In this document: positions 25,921-37,141 of the stretch, piece by piece
Numbering within the stretch: the stretch's first letter is position 1
Layout of the letters: every line of letters starts with the position of its first letter
Assembly: GCA_964019135.1 (NCBI GenBank)
Contig: OZ025260.1
Location: 19,710,254-19,774,253, forward strand
DNA: 64,000 bases
Reading direction: 5' to 3'
Source: Arenicola marina
Lineage: Eukaryota > Annelida > Polychaeta > Arenicolidae
Notes under the pieces: model-generated
The model's database searches: none
What the model saw: the letters and a program-made list of their open reading frames with translations, nothing else
What the model was told of the DNA's origin: nothing
Position numbers and translations under genes: made by a program

Positions 25921-26168
25921 TGTTGTGTCGTGTGCTTAAAGACAGAGACATACTAAACAGAGTTCTTTTAATTCCAGTTCAAAAATACATCTTGTGTCTT
26001 GCTTGGTTGGTAGCTGTCTGAAGAAGGCCGGCACACGGGTTGCATCGTCTTATATACAGGCTTGTCTAGGGATCACGTGGTAATGAAGAACGATGGTCAT
26101 TGGTTACTAAATAGTGAAGATCACAGGGGTGCTACTCTCGACTATTATGAGTAGGTCATTATATAACA
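25921..26168 (-). repeat. 248-bp LTR of the truncated gypsy-like element
   Basis: On the minus strand the segment begins TGTTATATAATGACC and ends GACACAACA, so it has TGTT...AACA termini. It contains a TATA-like CTGTATATAAGACG about two fifths of the way in and is followed by a primer-binding site and gag. No partner LTR exists in the window because the 3' half of the element is missing, so the boundaries rest on these signals alone. Confidence 0.6.
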
Positions 26169-26883
26169 CCTATGTTATAATGCCAGGCGTCACGAAGCGA
26201 GAGGTGGGGGTGGCTATGACGAACCTATGACCAAGTGGCTGAGTAGAACTCACGATAGAGACTACAGTCGGGCATTTGGCGCGCAGAAGGTAGAACAGCG
26301 CAAGACAATCTGAAAAGGCGAGCTGGGGGGGGGGGGGGGGGTCTAAACTTGCAACCAGGGGGGGCGGCTCTGAACACAATTGCGACCGGGAGATCATCCT
26401 ATTTTTTGACAACAGGAGGGAGGAGATCCACGTCTCAGTTGGCCCCTGGACCTCCCCCCCCAGCCCACCCCTAGATCCGCCCTTATGAGAGTTTTTGTAA
26501 ATGAACGAATCAAAGCAGAATGTTACTATTTTTCGTCTTTTAACGTCGCCACAACGTACGTCGAATGCTTGCAACGGCTAAAAGAGAATTTTATATGTTA
26601 CAGTTTACGGTTCTAGTCATTAGTATTCAAGATAGAAACGTTTCTTGGACACTAGAGTTCATAGAGCTGAAAGATGGAGGCTGCTATAGCTAGTACAGGT
26701 TACTGACCTACTCACGCTGCTGTCAGTCAGCCGGTCAGTCGGTCAGAGATATGCTTATTCAGTCATAAGCGCAAATGCGGCGATGTAAATCGTATTAGGC
26801 TACTTAATCCGAAACAAAGCTGCAAATCCATGGTCTTTCGCAGACGGACGGATTCCAACAATCTTGGTAAACAAATGGACATA
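26169..26883. other. spacer with G-run MITE-like debris
   Basis: It contains an 18-bp G-run at about 26,325-26,341 and, near 26,450-26,485, a C-run followed by CACCCCTAGATCCGCCCTTA. On the minus strand the latter resembles the GGCGGATC-type ends of hAT-like MITEs. A short GTCAGYCRGTCAG repeat lies near 26,720-26,745. No gene is supported. Confidence 0.4.
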
Positions 26884-27185
26884 GGGGAACATGGGGCAAA
26901 ATGACCACCTTAACTCTATTTGTATTTTTTGGAGGACAAGCAGTGCTATAAAAAGAGCCAAATTATAGTAAATTGACAACAGTAGTATTGTGAATAACAT
27001 TGCCTGGATACATGCGAGTGACACAAACAAAATGTTTACTAGCACAAAAAACATGTTTTATGTCACAGGGGGTCATTTTGTTCCCTTAAAAGGCCAAAAT
27101 GGTCAGCACATTATTTCAGCATGTTAGTGAGTGAACTGACCCAAGAAAGATCACACACATAAATTACAAATAACGGTTACGTTAG

Positions 27186-27422
27186 CAGAGGCGGATCCGG
27201 CCGGGGGGGGGGGGGGGGGAGGGGCACCCCCTTCCCCAACTCTTTGCCATTTTTAAGTGCAAAATTTAGGCCATCTGAGGCGTAGAACTCGGCTTTCATG
27301 CAAAGTCCTACTGTTGAAACCCGCCCCCCCTTTTCAGGGGCGAAATTTATATAATTTATACCATTTATCATATGAAACTTAAAACCGGCCCCCCCTATCC
27401 AGCATTTCTGAATCCGCCACTG
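27186..27422. mobile_element. G-run hAT-like MITE fragment
   Basis: The segment starts CAGAGGCGGATCCGG followed by a G-run, and ends with TTTCTGAATCCGCCACTG, whose complement starts CAGTGGCGGATTCAG. CAGNGGCGGAT-type ends are common in hAT-like MITEs. An 8-bp duplication is not visible, so one end may belong to a second, nested copy; further C- and G-runs at 27,424-27,440, 27,477-27,487, 27,530-27,541 and 27,661-27,674 suggest several such insertions. Confidence 0.45.
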
Positions 27423-27832
27423 CGGGGGGGGGGGGGGGGTTATACATTGCTAGGTTTGTGGGATTCCGCGGTAAAGCCCCCCCCCCTTTTTCACCGCCAA
27501 AATCCGCTCTATGAACTCATATTTTGAAAGCCCCCCCCCCACCCGATCGCAAGTTTTAAGATATTCGTTCTATAGGGGTATCTTCTTCATCACAAATATC
27601 CTCTCTCTCAGGCATCAAGGCACCCGCGGAACCCCACCACAAGATTTGTATAATAGTGCCCACCCCCCCCCCCCATCTGCGTCTTATCCTGAGGAGCCGC
27701 TGGAAGGAATGACCCTAAGCTGTTTTCCAGGTTTCTGACCTCTCGAAATCAGCCGGGCCTTGCCACACTCTTTCTGTTGTTCTTCAAGCTCCCTGTGACG
27801 CACATCGTTTTCTTCTTCAAGCATATTCATGA

Positions 27833-29377
27833 GAAAGGGGTCGATTTTATGTTCTATACATAGACTTCTCTAAAGCCTTCGACAGTGTACCACACTCTGC
27901 ACTTTGGTATAGCATAATTAACAAAGGCATTCACGGCAAGGTACTCAAAGTTATACGGTCCATGTATACCAAACTTAAAACTGCTATAAAAACACCCCAA
28001 GGAATAACGAATTATTTTATGTGTACGGTGGGAACGCGTCAGGGGTGCATGTTAAGTCCTCTTATGTTTGCCTTATACATCAGTGAATATGTAAATATGT
28101 TATCTGGCTCAGCATGTCCTGGTATCTTTGTTAACGCCAGTTCACCAAGTATCACAACCCTTATGTTTGCGGACGACCTGGCAAACTGTGCAGAAACCGT
28201 GGGGAGACTACAGGCTACGATAAATGTGCTAGAAAATTTTTCAGACAAATGGGGCCTCAAAATTAATATGCAAAAAACAAAGGTCATAGTCTTTCGTCGC
28301 GGTGGAATTGTTAAGAAAAATGAAAAATGGTATTTCAAAGGACAAAGAGTGGAAGTGGTATCATCATACAAGTATTTAGGTATAACGTTTACGAGCACAC
28401 TCTCTTGGTCAGGCGCTGTTAAAACGCTGGCCTCACAGGCAACTAGAGCAATGGCAAAAATTTTCGAGCTCGACAAGAATGTAAATGGACTGCCTATAGA
28501 TGCTGCTTTGACAATCTTTGATAGAATTATTGTACCGATTTTGACATATGGAGCAGAAGTTTGGGGTTTCAAAGTTTATGATGAGATTGAAAAAGTTCAA
28601 ACAAGATTCTGCAAGAGATTACTTGGGCTACCCAAGCATACATCTGACCAAGCCGCCCTTGGTGAGTGTGGAAGGTTGCCTTTGGCGCGTATTTACTTAA
28701 CTAAATGTGTGAAATACTGGATTAAACTTCTGAAAATGCCACAAACTCGATACGCCAGGTGTTGCTATGATATGCTGAGGGATCTTGATGAACATGATAG
28801 GCCAACATGGGCATCTTCTGTAAGAAATCTCCTTGAAAAATATGACTTCAATGGTGTGTGGGAAATGCAGGAGTATATTTGTGAAACTGAACGAGAATTT
28901 CTCAATGATTTTAACAATAAATTAACTATCTGTATGACCGATCAGTGGTACGCAACAACCCGAAACCAGAGTCGACTGAGCACTTATACACTGTTTAAAT
29001 TCGATTTGAATTGTGAAACGTATCTGTCTGTAGTAAATTGTGCAAGAATTAGAAAAGCATTGTCGCGTTTCAGGTGTTCCGTCCATCGTCTTGCAGTAGA
29101 GCTCGGAAGAAGAAATGGAACATTGTTAGCAGATAGAATTTGCACTTATTGTAATCAAATGGATACTGTAGTACTCGAAGATGAATACCATGCCTTGTTG
29201 TGTTGCCCGCGCTATAAAGATATCAGAGAACTATACATAGAAAGCACTTATTGGAACCCACCAACCTTTGAAAACTTTCTCATATTAATGTCTTGCATCA
29301 ATACTGAAACTCAAAGAAATTTGGCTATGTATATTTACACTGTTGAGAAAAGAGGGATATTTTTGATCAATACTTGA
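27833..29377 (+). pseudogene. LINE A ORF2 C-terminal part (reverse transcriptase)
   Basis: The frame is open from the first base of the insertion to a stop at 29,375-29,377, about 514 codons; the first ATG is at 27,962. In order it shows YIDFSKAFDSVPH, GTRQGCMLSPLMF, the catalytic FADD (in LMFADDLAN) and SYKYLGITF of the reverse transcriptase and thumb, then a long C-terminal region with a cysteine/histidine cluster CTYCNQ...H...CC near residues 440-460. The endonuclease and the first reverse transcriptase motifs are missing through 5' truncation. The remaining frame has no internal stop, so the copy is fairly young. It cannot transpose by itself. Confidence 0.9.
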
Positions 29378-29502
29378 AAATTTATTGTGTACACCCAACA
29401 TTTGTTCGTTCATTTTGTATTTAGTTTTCATTGGTTCGTTTATATGATGTACTTTGGGCCTGATGGCCTTGGAAACAGAAATAAAATCAACATCAACATC
29501 AA
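27833..29502 (+). mobile_element. 5'-truncated LINE A with 11-bp TSD
   Basis: The insertion is bounded by perfect direct repeats CATATTCATGA at 27,822-27,832 and 29,503-29,513. The 3' end has the short tail AAATCAACATCAACATCAA rather than poly-A, and a stem-like GGGCCTGATGGCC about 45 bp upstream. The 5' end begins inside the reverse transcriptase domain, as expected for incomplete reverse transcription. The 3' end resembles that of LINE B (TGTAC, TGGGCC, ATGGCC, GAAATAAA), so both belong to one family. Confidence 0.9.
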
Positions 29503-30025
29503 CATATTCATGATCATCAAAGATGTTCCGTTTCAGTGGACATTCCCAGTTTCCTAAAGATAATCGTTTCTGTTAGAGTATACATATTAAATTGGATGTG
29601 GGAAAAAAGGCCCACTAGGTCATTTTGCCCCAAGCAGCGTGGGTCATTTTGCCCCTGTTAGTATCCTGAACATTTGACCGCTGTATGAAAAATACGGCGC
29701 AGTATATTCCGCATCTGAATTACGTTTGGGGCTTGACTTGGACTTATGTTTGATCGTGTTAATTTATCAAAACGTTCCCCCAAGCTAGTATCCACTGAGC
29801 TCTACTTTCTTCCAGTGTTTACCATAGATGGAAACAGCCCAGAATATTTTGCTTCGGTAACGAAGGTCAGCTGTCTGCTTCAGCGCCCATGTAGATTTGT
29901 TAAGGTATCACTTAACAAACAGGAATAAATATAAAACGCTTCAATACAGGTGGCAGCACCGCAAGTGCGCGATATTGTGGTGGGCCATTTGACCCCGATG
30001 GGTCATCTTGCCCCATGTTCCCCTA

Positions 30026-30187
30026 CCGCCCCAATTGGGTTGCTTCCCTTTTCCTAATGCATGGTGTCTCCCCTTCCCTAATCTGGGATGTCTCCCCTCC
30101 TCTATCTTGGTGTACCACCCGAATGTTGAATGTCCACCTACCCCTTAACTTAGGCTACCACCCCAATTCTTGGTGTCTTCCCTCTCT
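30026..30187. repeat. 44-bp minisatellite, left part
   Basis: Degenerate copies of a 44-bp unit, roughly CCCTCCCCTAACTTGGGGTA then CCACCCCAATTTGGGGTGTC. The same unit resumes at 44,139-44,445, on the far side of LINE B. The left and right parts are thus one array split by that insertion. Confidence 0.8.
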
Positions 30188-30242
30188 ACTGAAGTATGTT
30201 TATTTCGTACAACTTAGGCCATGGGCCCATGGTACAACACAT

Positions 30243-33110
30243 TTACACATTATTTGGTAACAGTGCACAGTCATCCATAATCTTAAAACAATGATACGCG
30301 TATGCTGCCAAATTACATAGAATCTTGACATTCATAGTTTTCATTATTGTGTGAAAATTAGCTCTGGTAACATATTTGTCAGGAATACAAATGTCATACT
30401 TTGTTCGTATATCACAAAATTGCGGACAATGTAATTTATGGCTAGAACATCTTAGTTTGGCAAGTGCAGTCCTGTGATTGTATATTATGCAACATTGCAG
30501 ATAAGGTTCTAACTCCAAGTGACACTTAAACTGTTTATAATGATCAGGCTTTGAAAGACTGTCAACGTTATCGGACCATTCCTGTAGTGATATATCAGAT
30601 AAACGCTGTTTAAATTCAGATAAAAACCAATTGACGTCTCCCACACCTTGCGACACCCAGACATGGCCGTAACCATACTTATACAGTAGATCACGGATAC
30701 ATGTCGCCCAAGTCAATTGTCCAACTTCTTCTAAACAGAATAGTTTATTATGACAACTGTTAGTGTACCGACTCGGTGTATGTATAATATTTAACCAGAA
30801 CTTAACACATCGGGTCATGTACGAGACGTAGATTGGCTTCCTGCCGCATTCCCCTAGCACCGCACAGTCCGGGGTTCGTGAGGGTAGCCCTTGTATAAGT
30901 TTACAGTATCTGACGTGACACTTTTCAATCTGGCGGCGGTAGCTATATCCCCATACGTCAGATCCATAGAGTATAATAGGTAAAATCATTTTATCGAACA
31001 ATTCAAGGCTAACCCTCACTGGCAAGTCTCCACATTTTGATCTGATATTTTTGCTCGTTCCGCTTGCTTTACTAACGTTTCAAGGGCTGCTGGCCATTTT
31101 AATGAAGAAGAAAAAAGAATGCCGAGATATTTGTAGTACGTGACGGTTTGCATAATTTTTCCGTTAAAAAACCATAGTTCATTTTTCCTAAGTTTACCGC
31201 CATTTCTAATAACTACTATCTTTGACAGAATTCTCCTAGAGTGTCTAATTGCTTCTGCAGACGGCCAACCGAATCATTAACAACCGCAATATCGTCTGCG
31301 TACATAAGCATAAAAACGCCTGGGAATACTTCATCAATGAACACTCCGGGACAGACCTGCTGCTTACACATAGCTTCAAATTCTTGTATATACATGATAA
31401 ACATAAACGGGCTTATCATACACCCTTGTCGCGTGCCAACTCCACAGTCAAAATATTCAGATATGCCTTCGGACGCCTTAACACATGATTTAAGTTTCGA
31501 ATACATATCCCTAAGGACATCGACATGGCCGTGAACACCGTCCTTCATAAGTCTATAAAACAACTTGGTATGCGGAACTGAGTCAAACGCCTTTGAAAGG
31601 TGGACGAAAGCGCAATAGAAGCGACCGCCCTTTTGAGCCAGAGCGTACAAACTAAAGATATGATCTACAGTCGATCTACTTTTCCGATATGCACATTGAC
31701 TCTCAGATAGTTTACCATTGTGCTCGGCCCATATAGATAACCCATTGTTCAAAACTTTTGTAAAGATTTTGCTGATGGCGCATAACAACGATATACCACG
31801 GTAATTGTTCACCTTGGTCTTCGACCCAGTCTTATGGATACGACTAATAACAGTTTTACACCACTCATCTGGGGATATTCCTTTAGTTAATATAGCATTG
31901 AAAAGACGGTGCAAACAACCTATGATTATATGCTTCCCCGATTTAATCATTTCGTATACAAGCCCGTCTGGACCCCCTGCTTTACCATTTGGTAATTACA
32001 AGGACATCATCTATTTCATTGACTGTAATTTCAGAGTTAAGCGGAGTGAGGTTGTTGCTAAAGTGTTCTAACCATTGATCAACCGAAATATTTTGCGATG
32101 GCTGCAATCTGATCTTAAACTGGTTTATTTTACTCCAGAAGTCCTTCTGATTGTGTAGTGAATGCTTGAGAGCATGATATTGCTTAGTTTCGTACATTCG
32201 TCTTTTTCTTTTACACAGATCTTTAAATTCACGCGTTGCACAGTGATAAAGCTCACAGTCATGGTCAGTTCTCGTGTCTTTATATTGGCTCAGCGAACGA
32301 ATCTTTTTAGATCTTAATACGGAGCATTCATCATCCCACCACTCTGCACATGTTTTGCGGTTGGCCGATACCTTGACTTTCGAACGCCGCATACAAATTG
32401 CCGCGCGCTGGACAGCATGAGAAAGTTTGTCAACTGCATTATTTACATCACCATTATTCAGAGCGGAGTCAGCATCTTTCAGAATATCTGCACTGCGTTC
32501 ATCATTTAGTATTTCTATGTATTCATTCATTCTGGATGGATCCCAGCGATAAACGGGGAGGGTTGGTGCATGTTGGTTGTCAACGCGCGCTCGTTCGCTG
32601 TTACATTTAAAGAGGCTCACACTTGGAAAATGATCTGAACCGCTAATCATGTCTACCTTAAAATCCGTTACGAAAGGAAAGATTCTAGTGGAAGCTAACA
32701 TGTAATCAACAAGGCTGCGTCCATTTGGCGAGCAGAACGTAAATTCTCCGTCAGGATCACTGATGCTTCTACCATTTAGCATATGGACATCAAAACGCTT
32801 GCACAAGTTTAACAAAGAGTGACCAAAACGAAAAACCCTAGTTTTGCTATCTCTCGACTTACGCTCTATATTAAACGTGTCGCCACTATACCACTCTGCA
32901 TTGGGAATGAAATTTAGATTACCGTCGTGGAAAAAATCCGACTCATCGCTTGTGTGTGCGTTAAAATCCCCTGCTATAAACACATGACAGTCTTCATTTT
33001 CAAATAACACATCTGCTAGATATCGTTCAAACTGCATTACACCATCGACTTCATCCCTGTTGTTATAAAAAGTGGAACCATCACTTGGAATGTAAACACA
33101 GACAATTATA
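30243..33110 (-). pseudogene. LINE B ORF2: endonuclease C-part, reverse transcriptase, C-terminal region
   Basis: Reading leftward from 33,110, the sequence gives the second half of an APE-type endonuclease (VYIPSDGS, IAGDFNAHTSDESD, SGSDHFPSVS), then a linker and the reverse transcriptase with YRGISLL, SKAFDSVPH, GTRQGCMISP and the catalytic YADD (in LMYADDIAV). It is broken by at least three frame changes, near 31,985, 31,216 and 31,030; the stretch between 31,026 and 31,215 still reads as the thumb region (YYKYLGILFSSSLKW). The C-terminal part aligns with that of LINE A but lacks its cysteine/histidine cluster through an internal deletion. It is dead, and older than LINE A by number of lesions. 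Confidence 0.9.
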
Positions 33111-33544
33111 GCGAGCGTAGCGAGCTCTTTAGATAACACACACGTAAAAAACTGACAAAATCTGTATCTCAATCCCATACTGTAAAGCGCGAAAAAAAAT
33201 CAACGGGAAGTCGACCCCCAGTGGTGTAACATGCGCATGCGTTTAAATGCATTCTGGGAAATTTCATGTTTTATTTTTTTTGTCAAAAACTTATATGCAG
33301 CGCAAACCCCCACATTAACAAACGAATGTACATAATTGGTAGATAATTTACAATCAAAAACATAATTCCAACTGATGAAACGCTGATCATAGCGACAACA
33401 TGCATGTTTCTTCCTCTCTCCTGACAGAGGGCGCTCAACACGCGCGCGCGATGCATTCGCTTGGTGGCAGCACAAGTCGAACGCGCAGACGACAGTTTCA
33501 GATTTGTCAGCAGTTTACCAGGCTTCGTTGATGTTACAACATTT

Positions 33545-33859
33545 TCACGTCTAGTCTAGCTTTTGTCAATTTATATCAAGGTTGGTGATACATTCAAGTG
33601 CTATGGTAACTTATTTGTGTAATATTTAGATCTAGCCTAGGAGTTAGATCTATTTGACAGTTCATCAGGCGCCAGTGTAGGATCCATAGTCATAGAACAG
33701 TTTTGACCCTGAGCCTCTGAGGCCTGACCAGGGGACCATTTGACTCTTTTAGCTAATGTTTACTGAGCCTTTCAGTAACATAGACTTCTAATTGACTAAT
33801 ATAGATCTAGCTGGAAGTTAATTTAATGTAAGTTCCCTAGATCTAGTTTAAGTTGGATC
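33545..33859. repeat. AT-rich tandem unit A (left of the gypsy element)
   Basis: This segment shares ordered words with 41,073-41,350 (ATCAAGGTTGGTGAT, ACTTATTTGTGT, TTTGACAGTTCATCAGGC, GTAGGATCC, AGACTTCTAAT, GATCTAGCTGGAA). It ends with TTTAAGTTGGATC, which continues on the other side of the gypsy element, at 40,959, with TAAGCTTTAAACAATTTAAGG. It is the first of three diverged units. Confidence 0.75.
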
Positions 33860-34281
33860 TGTAGTGACGCGGGAAATCTAAAATATCCGGAAATACCCGA
33901 CTATGCAAATAAGTGTTCGGGGTTGGTCGGAATCATGTGACGAGGGGGACGACATGGGTTTCAGCGCGAAATAGGGACAGTGACAGAAAAGCCTTTGACT
34001 AGTACGGACTGATGTAGCTGTAGGTCGACAGACTAACGGACATTTTCCTCCCTTTATACAGACGCCCATACCATAATCCCCATATTATATGTAGAGTAAA
34101 ACTCCATATGACGTCGGTCGGTAAAGCGGTGATGTATGAAGTAGAGGTCTTTTCGTGAACGCCATCGCTGTTCCACACAAGTTTACAGTAATTCTTTGGT
34201 AAGTGATTTTGGACCCAGTTTGTTGTAATCGTTAATGTTCTTATATTATGCATAAATTATAATAACCGTAAAAATACTATA
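33860..34281 (+). repeat. 5' LTR (422 bp)
   Basis: It begins TGTAGTGACGCGGG and ends CGTAAAAATACTATA. The identical-length copy at 40,533-40,954 differs by one base by eye. TTTATACAGAC near 34,054 may serve as a TATA element. Termini do not end in the usual CA, but the duplication GATC and the primer-binding site 1 bp downstream fix the borders. Minus-strand frames of 63 and 84 codons inside both LTRs are chance. Confidence 0.95.
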
Positions 34282-34282
34282 T

Positions 34283-34294
34283 TGGTGTCAGAAG
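34283..34294 (+). other. candidate primer-binding site
   Basis: TGGTGTCAGAAG lies 1 bp after the 5' LTR, which is the expected place for the tRNA primer-binding site. The tRNA species is not assigned. Confidence 0.7.
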
Positions 34295-35489
34295 TTTAAA
34301 CGGAAAGCCTGATATTGAATCGGCGAAATTTCTATTGTTCTATCTTGATTTAACGACAAAGTATGGTAAACAAACCAGGTCCAAGGTCCAACAAATTATG
34401 GTAAACAGCCTAATCATGAGATTCATAGCATATGTTTAATGTCAAACTAGGCCTAACAATTCTATGTGTAAAATCTGATGGATGCTAACCCCTAATTTGG
34501 TTAATTGAAATAATTCGAGGTAACTTGGAAGTATTATCTGCATATTTGACATATTGCAAGCGGTCGCTTTCTGATTTGGGGATTTAAAAATTTTGGGCTT
34601 TCCGGCCTTGACCTTGTCTGAGAGGGTGTCTGCGCCAAAGCCGGAACAGCCTAATTTGCATAGTTGTACTCTATTGGTTTAGAATTAGAAAGAGATCTGT
34701 GCGCAGGGCTTTGTGCGCAGGGTAAACATGCACGCCTAACGTCAATCCTTATTTGGTTGTGTTTGTCAATAGACGACCTTTTACACACGTGTCACGAATT
34801 CTCGTAGCCACTTAGTTTGTCCTAGATTTCATACACTTAATTAATGTCACTAAATCGAAGCCCAAGCAATATTTGTTGTTTTCAGTGAAATTTTACTGTG
34901 CATACTGAAACAAAATCAGGAATTATAATACTGAGCCAATATATGGTCATTATGCCTACTGCTCTAATGCTAATACTGGCCTGTTGAATTTTTTGCTTTG
35001 GTAGTTGAGGTCTGTTCTTCTATAGGTGCACACTATCTTTTATTGTATACTAACACGGTTTCTTTGACAGACAACTTTAGTGCTCGGATTAGCCCAGAGA
35101 CGAAGACTCTTCTTTTCTTTATTTAGATATAGGTCTGGGGTTTCATTTAGATAGTGAGATTATATATATTATATTATATATTGTCTGTCAAGCACACATT
35201 GTAAAAGACCTCAGATAAATAACTACAATTTATTGATTTTTTAATCCTGACCTGAATCGTGATTTGAGGTTGAAGTAGATCTAGTACTTCAATTCATATC
35301 ATATGCTTGGCCTATAATTGAATAATATATTAACAAGTTGTGATATCGCTTGATAACAAATTATATATTTTTTATATTAACATAAAAATAATTACTGAGG
35401 TTGTATAGATCTAGATCTAAAAGTTTTCAATACAACTTGAAATTTGAAATTCTTTATGGGTGCCAGCTAGGTGATTTCCATCACTTGAG
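34295..35489 (+). other. untranslated leader of the gypsy element
   Basis: About 1.2 kb of AT-rich DNA between the primer-binding site and the first gag-like frame. No open frame of note, no domain and no tandem repeat were seen. It presumably holds packaging and leader functions, which I cannot point to. Confidence 0.6.
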
Positions 35490-35981
35490 ATGGGTACTGT
35501 ATATTTAAATGAAGGGGTTTCACTGCAGGAACTTGAAAAGACAGGGCTCACACAAAAATGTGCTAAAAAACTGAGAAGCATGGCAGGAAAAGGGGTAGTT
35601 ACAGAAGAAGACTTCTTGAAAGAAGCAGGCCAACATGGAACTCAAATGCTACAGGATGGTTTAATAAGCCTTGAAATCAGAGATACAGAGGGAGCAATTG
35701 GAAATTCTGATGATAGATTTAGTAAATTGGAGGCATCCCTCACTAGCATGATTAGAAATCTCAGTGATGACCAATACAGAAATAGAAAGCTGTTAGATGA
35801 AATAAGAGATGACTTTCACAAATCAGAAAAAGATAGACAAGAAGAATTTCATAGAATAAATAGAAGATTAGATGATCTGACAGAGAACTCTTCTGATGCT
35901 AAAGGAACAGAATCAAGGCAATTTTTAAGAACCCCTAATATCAAAGAGGAACAAGTAAGACAGAAACACAGGGAATGGTAG
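35490..35981 (+). pseudogene. gypsy gag, N-terminal coiled-coil part
   Basis: A 163-codon frame with a charged, helix-prone stretch (residues about 75-140, KLEASLTSMIRNLSDD and DEIRDDFHKSEKDRQEEF) that looks like a coiled coil. It ends at TAG 35,979-35,981, overlapping the next gag frame by 7 bp in a different phase. The overlap is more likely a frameshift lesion, or a programmed shift, than two separate genes. The ATG at 35,490 is the first one in the frame. Known gypsy gags do not all have such a region, so its role is inferred only from position. Confidence 0.6.
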
Positions 35982-37141
35982 AGCATGTCTCTGTAGTGGA
36001 CAGTAAGTGGAACTCTGGTTCGAACAGGAAGCATGCTGCCCATGAATGTGACAGTTCTGATGGTGACTCGGAAGAAGATAAGCGTAGCACTAGACGGGCA
36101 TCTAGAGGGAGGCAAAGAGGGAGAAATCTATCAACAAGGAGAGCAGAAAACAATCCCAACCATGCTTCCCCAGCAAATAAAACAGTTAAGTACCAGAGAC
36201 GATACAATGACGGCCCATACTCCAGAATGCCAACTTTTGATGGAAAAGGGGATTGGAAGTCTTTTGAAGTCCAGTTTGAACATTTGGCAAAACGGTATGA
36301 TTGGGATAATGAAGAAAGGCTTGATAGAATAATTGAGTGTTTAAGAGACAGGGCTTTAAAATTCTATGGTACTCTTCCCAATACAATCAGTGATGACTAT
36401 GACTTGCTGATGGTTAAATTGAACAGAAGGTTTGTCAAGAAAGATGTTCCTGCCACCGCACGAAGAGTAATTCAGGAATTGAATCAACATGAGGGCGAAG
36501 ATTTGGAAGAGTTCGCAGAAAGGGCTTTTGAGCTGGCAGGAAATGGCTACCCTGATAGCAATTATGAGGTGCTAGAAACAAGAGCTACTGATGCCTTTCT
36601 GAAAGGTTGCAATGAGAAATGGGCGGCCCTTACTGCAATGGATAAACAGCCGAAAAGTCTGGACGATGCTGTTCAAATCGTTAAAAAATCCGTCAGTAAC
36701 CAAAGAGTATTGCTGGGGAATACAAAACACAGGGAATCTAGAATTAGACAACTGCACAGGCATGTCCACTTTGTCTCTGACAGCGAGCAAGAAGAATTGT
36801 CATGTCCCGATTTCAAAGTGAGGGGAGTAGGGGTAAACAAAAGTGATAAACAAATGCAATCATTAGAAGACAAAATGTCATAAATGACAAAAGAGTGGTC
36901 CTTGATGCATGACACTCTAAAAAAAATTATGACTACTCTTCAGGCAGGACAAAAGAATGAGACTAGAACCAATGCACATCAAGTAACACCGCCAGGAAGT
37001 CCAAGACGGAGAGTCATTTGCTACAACTGTAAAGAGGTTGGCCATTACAGTTCTGAATGTCTCAAGAATAGGATTAGAACAGATTCCAGATTTCCTTCGC
37101 CCAATAGAAATAGTGTGCAATCCGCGTCACTAAACGCTTAG
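35975..37141 (+). pseudogene. gypsy gag, capsid and zinc knuckle, with an in-frame stop
   Basis: The frame 35,975-36,883 has a capsid-like region (residues about 80-240: FDGKGDWKSFEVQFEHLA, LRDRALKFYGTLP, LNRRF, QHEGEDLEEFAERAFELA, DAFLKGC) typical of Ty3/gypsy gag. A TAA at 36,881-36,883 interrupts it. The same phase resumes at 36,884 and includes one CCHC zinc knuckle, CYNCKEVGHYSSEC, at about 37,020-37,061, which would bind genomic RNA. It ends at TAG 37,139-37,141. The stop lies between capsid and nucleocapsid, so the product, if made, would lack the zinc knuckle unless the stop is read through. Confidence 0.85.

Larger units (their letters stand above)
26884..30023. mobile_element. TA-flanked TIR DNA transposon, host of nested insertions
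   Basis: The left end GGGGAACATGGGGCAAAATG (26,884) and the right end, whose complement reads GGGGAACATGGGGCAAGATG (ending 30,023), match at 23 of the first 24 positions. Both are directly flanked by TA (26,882-26,883 and 30,024-30,025), as for TA-targeting elements. Subterminal copies of GGTCATTTTGCCCC or its complement occur at about 27,067, 29,618 and 29,640. No transposase is visible; the interior carries a LINE (27,833-29,502) and a MITE-like segment (27,186-27,422). Without those the element would be about 1.2 kb. The superfamily is not assigned. Confidence 0.7.

Noticed and set aside
27186..27422. Complete hAT MITE with 8-bp duplication
   Set aside because: The flanks (TACGTTAG versus a G-run) do not match, so it is kept only as a low-confidence fragment.
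33878..34253. Short minus-strand frames present twice (again at 40,551-40,926)
   Set aside because: They recur only because the two LTRs are identical.
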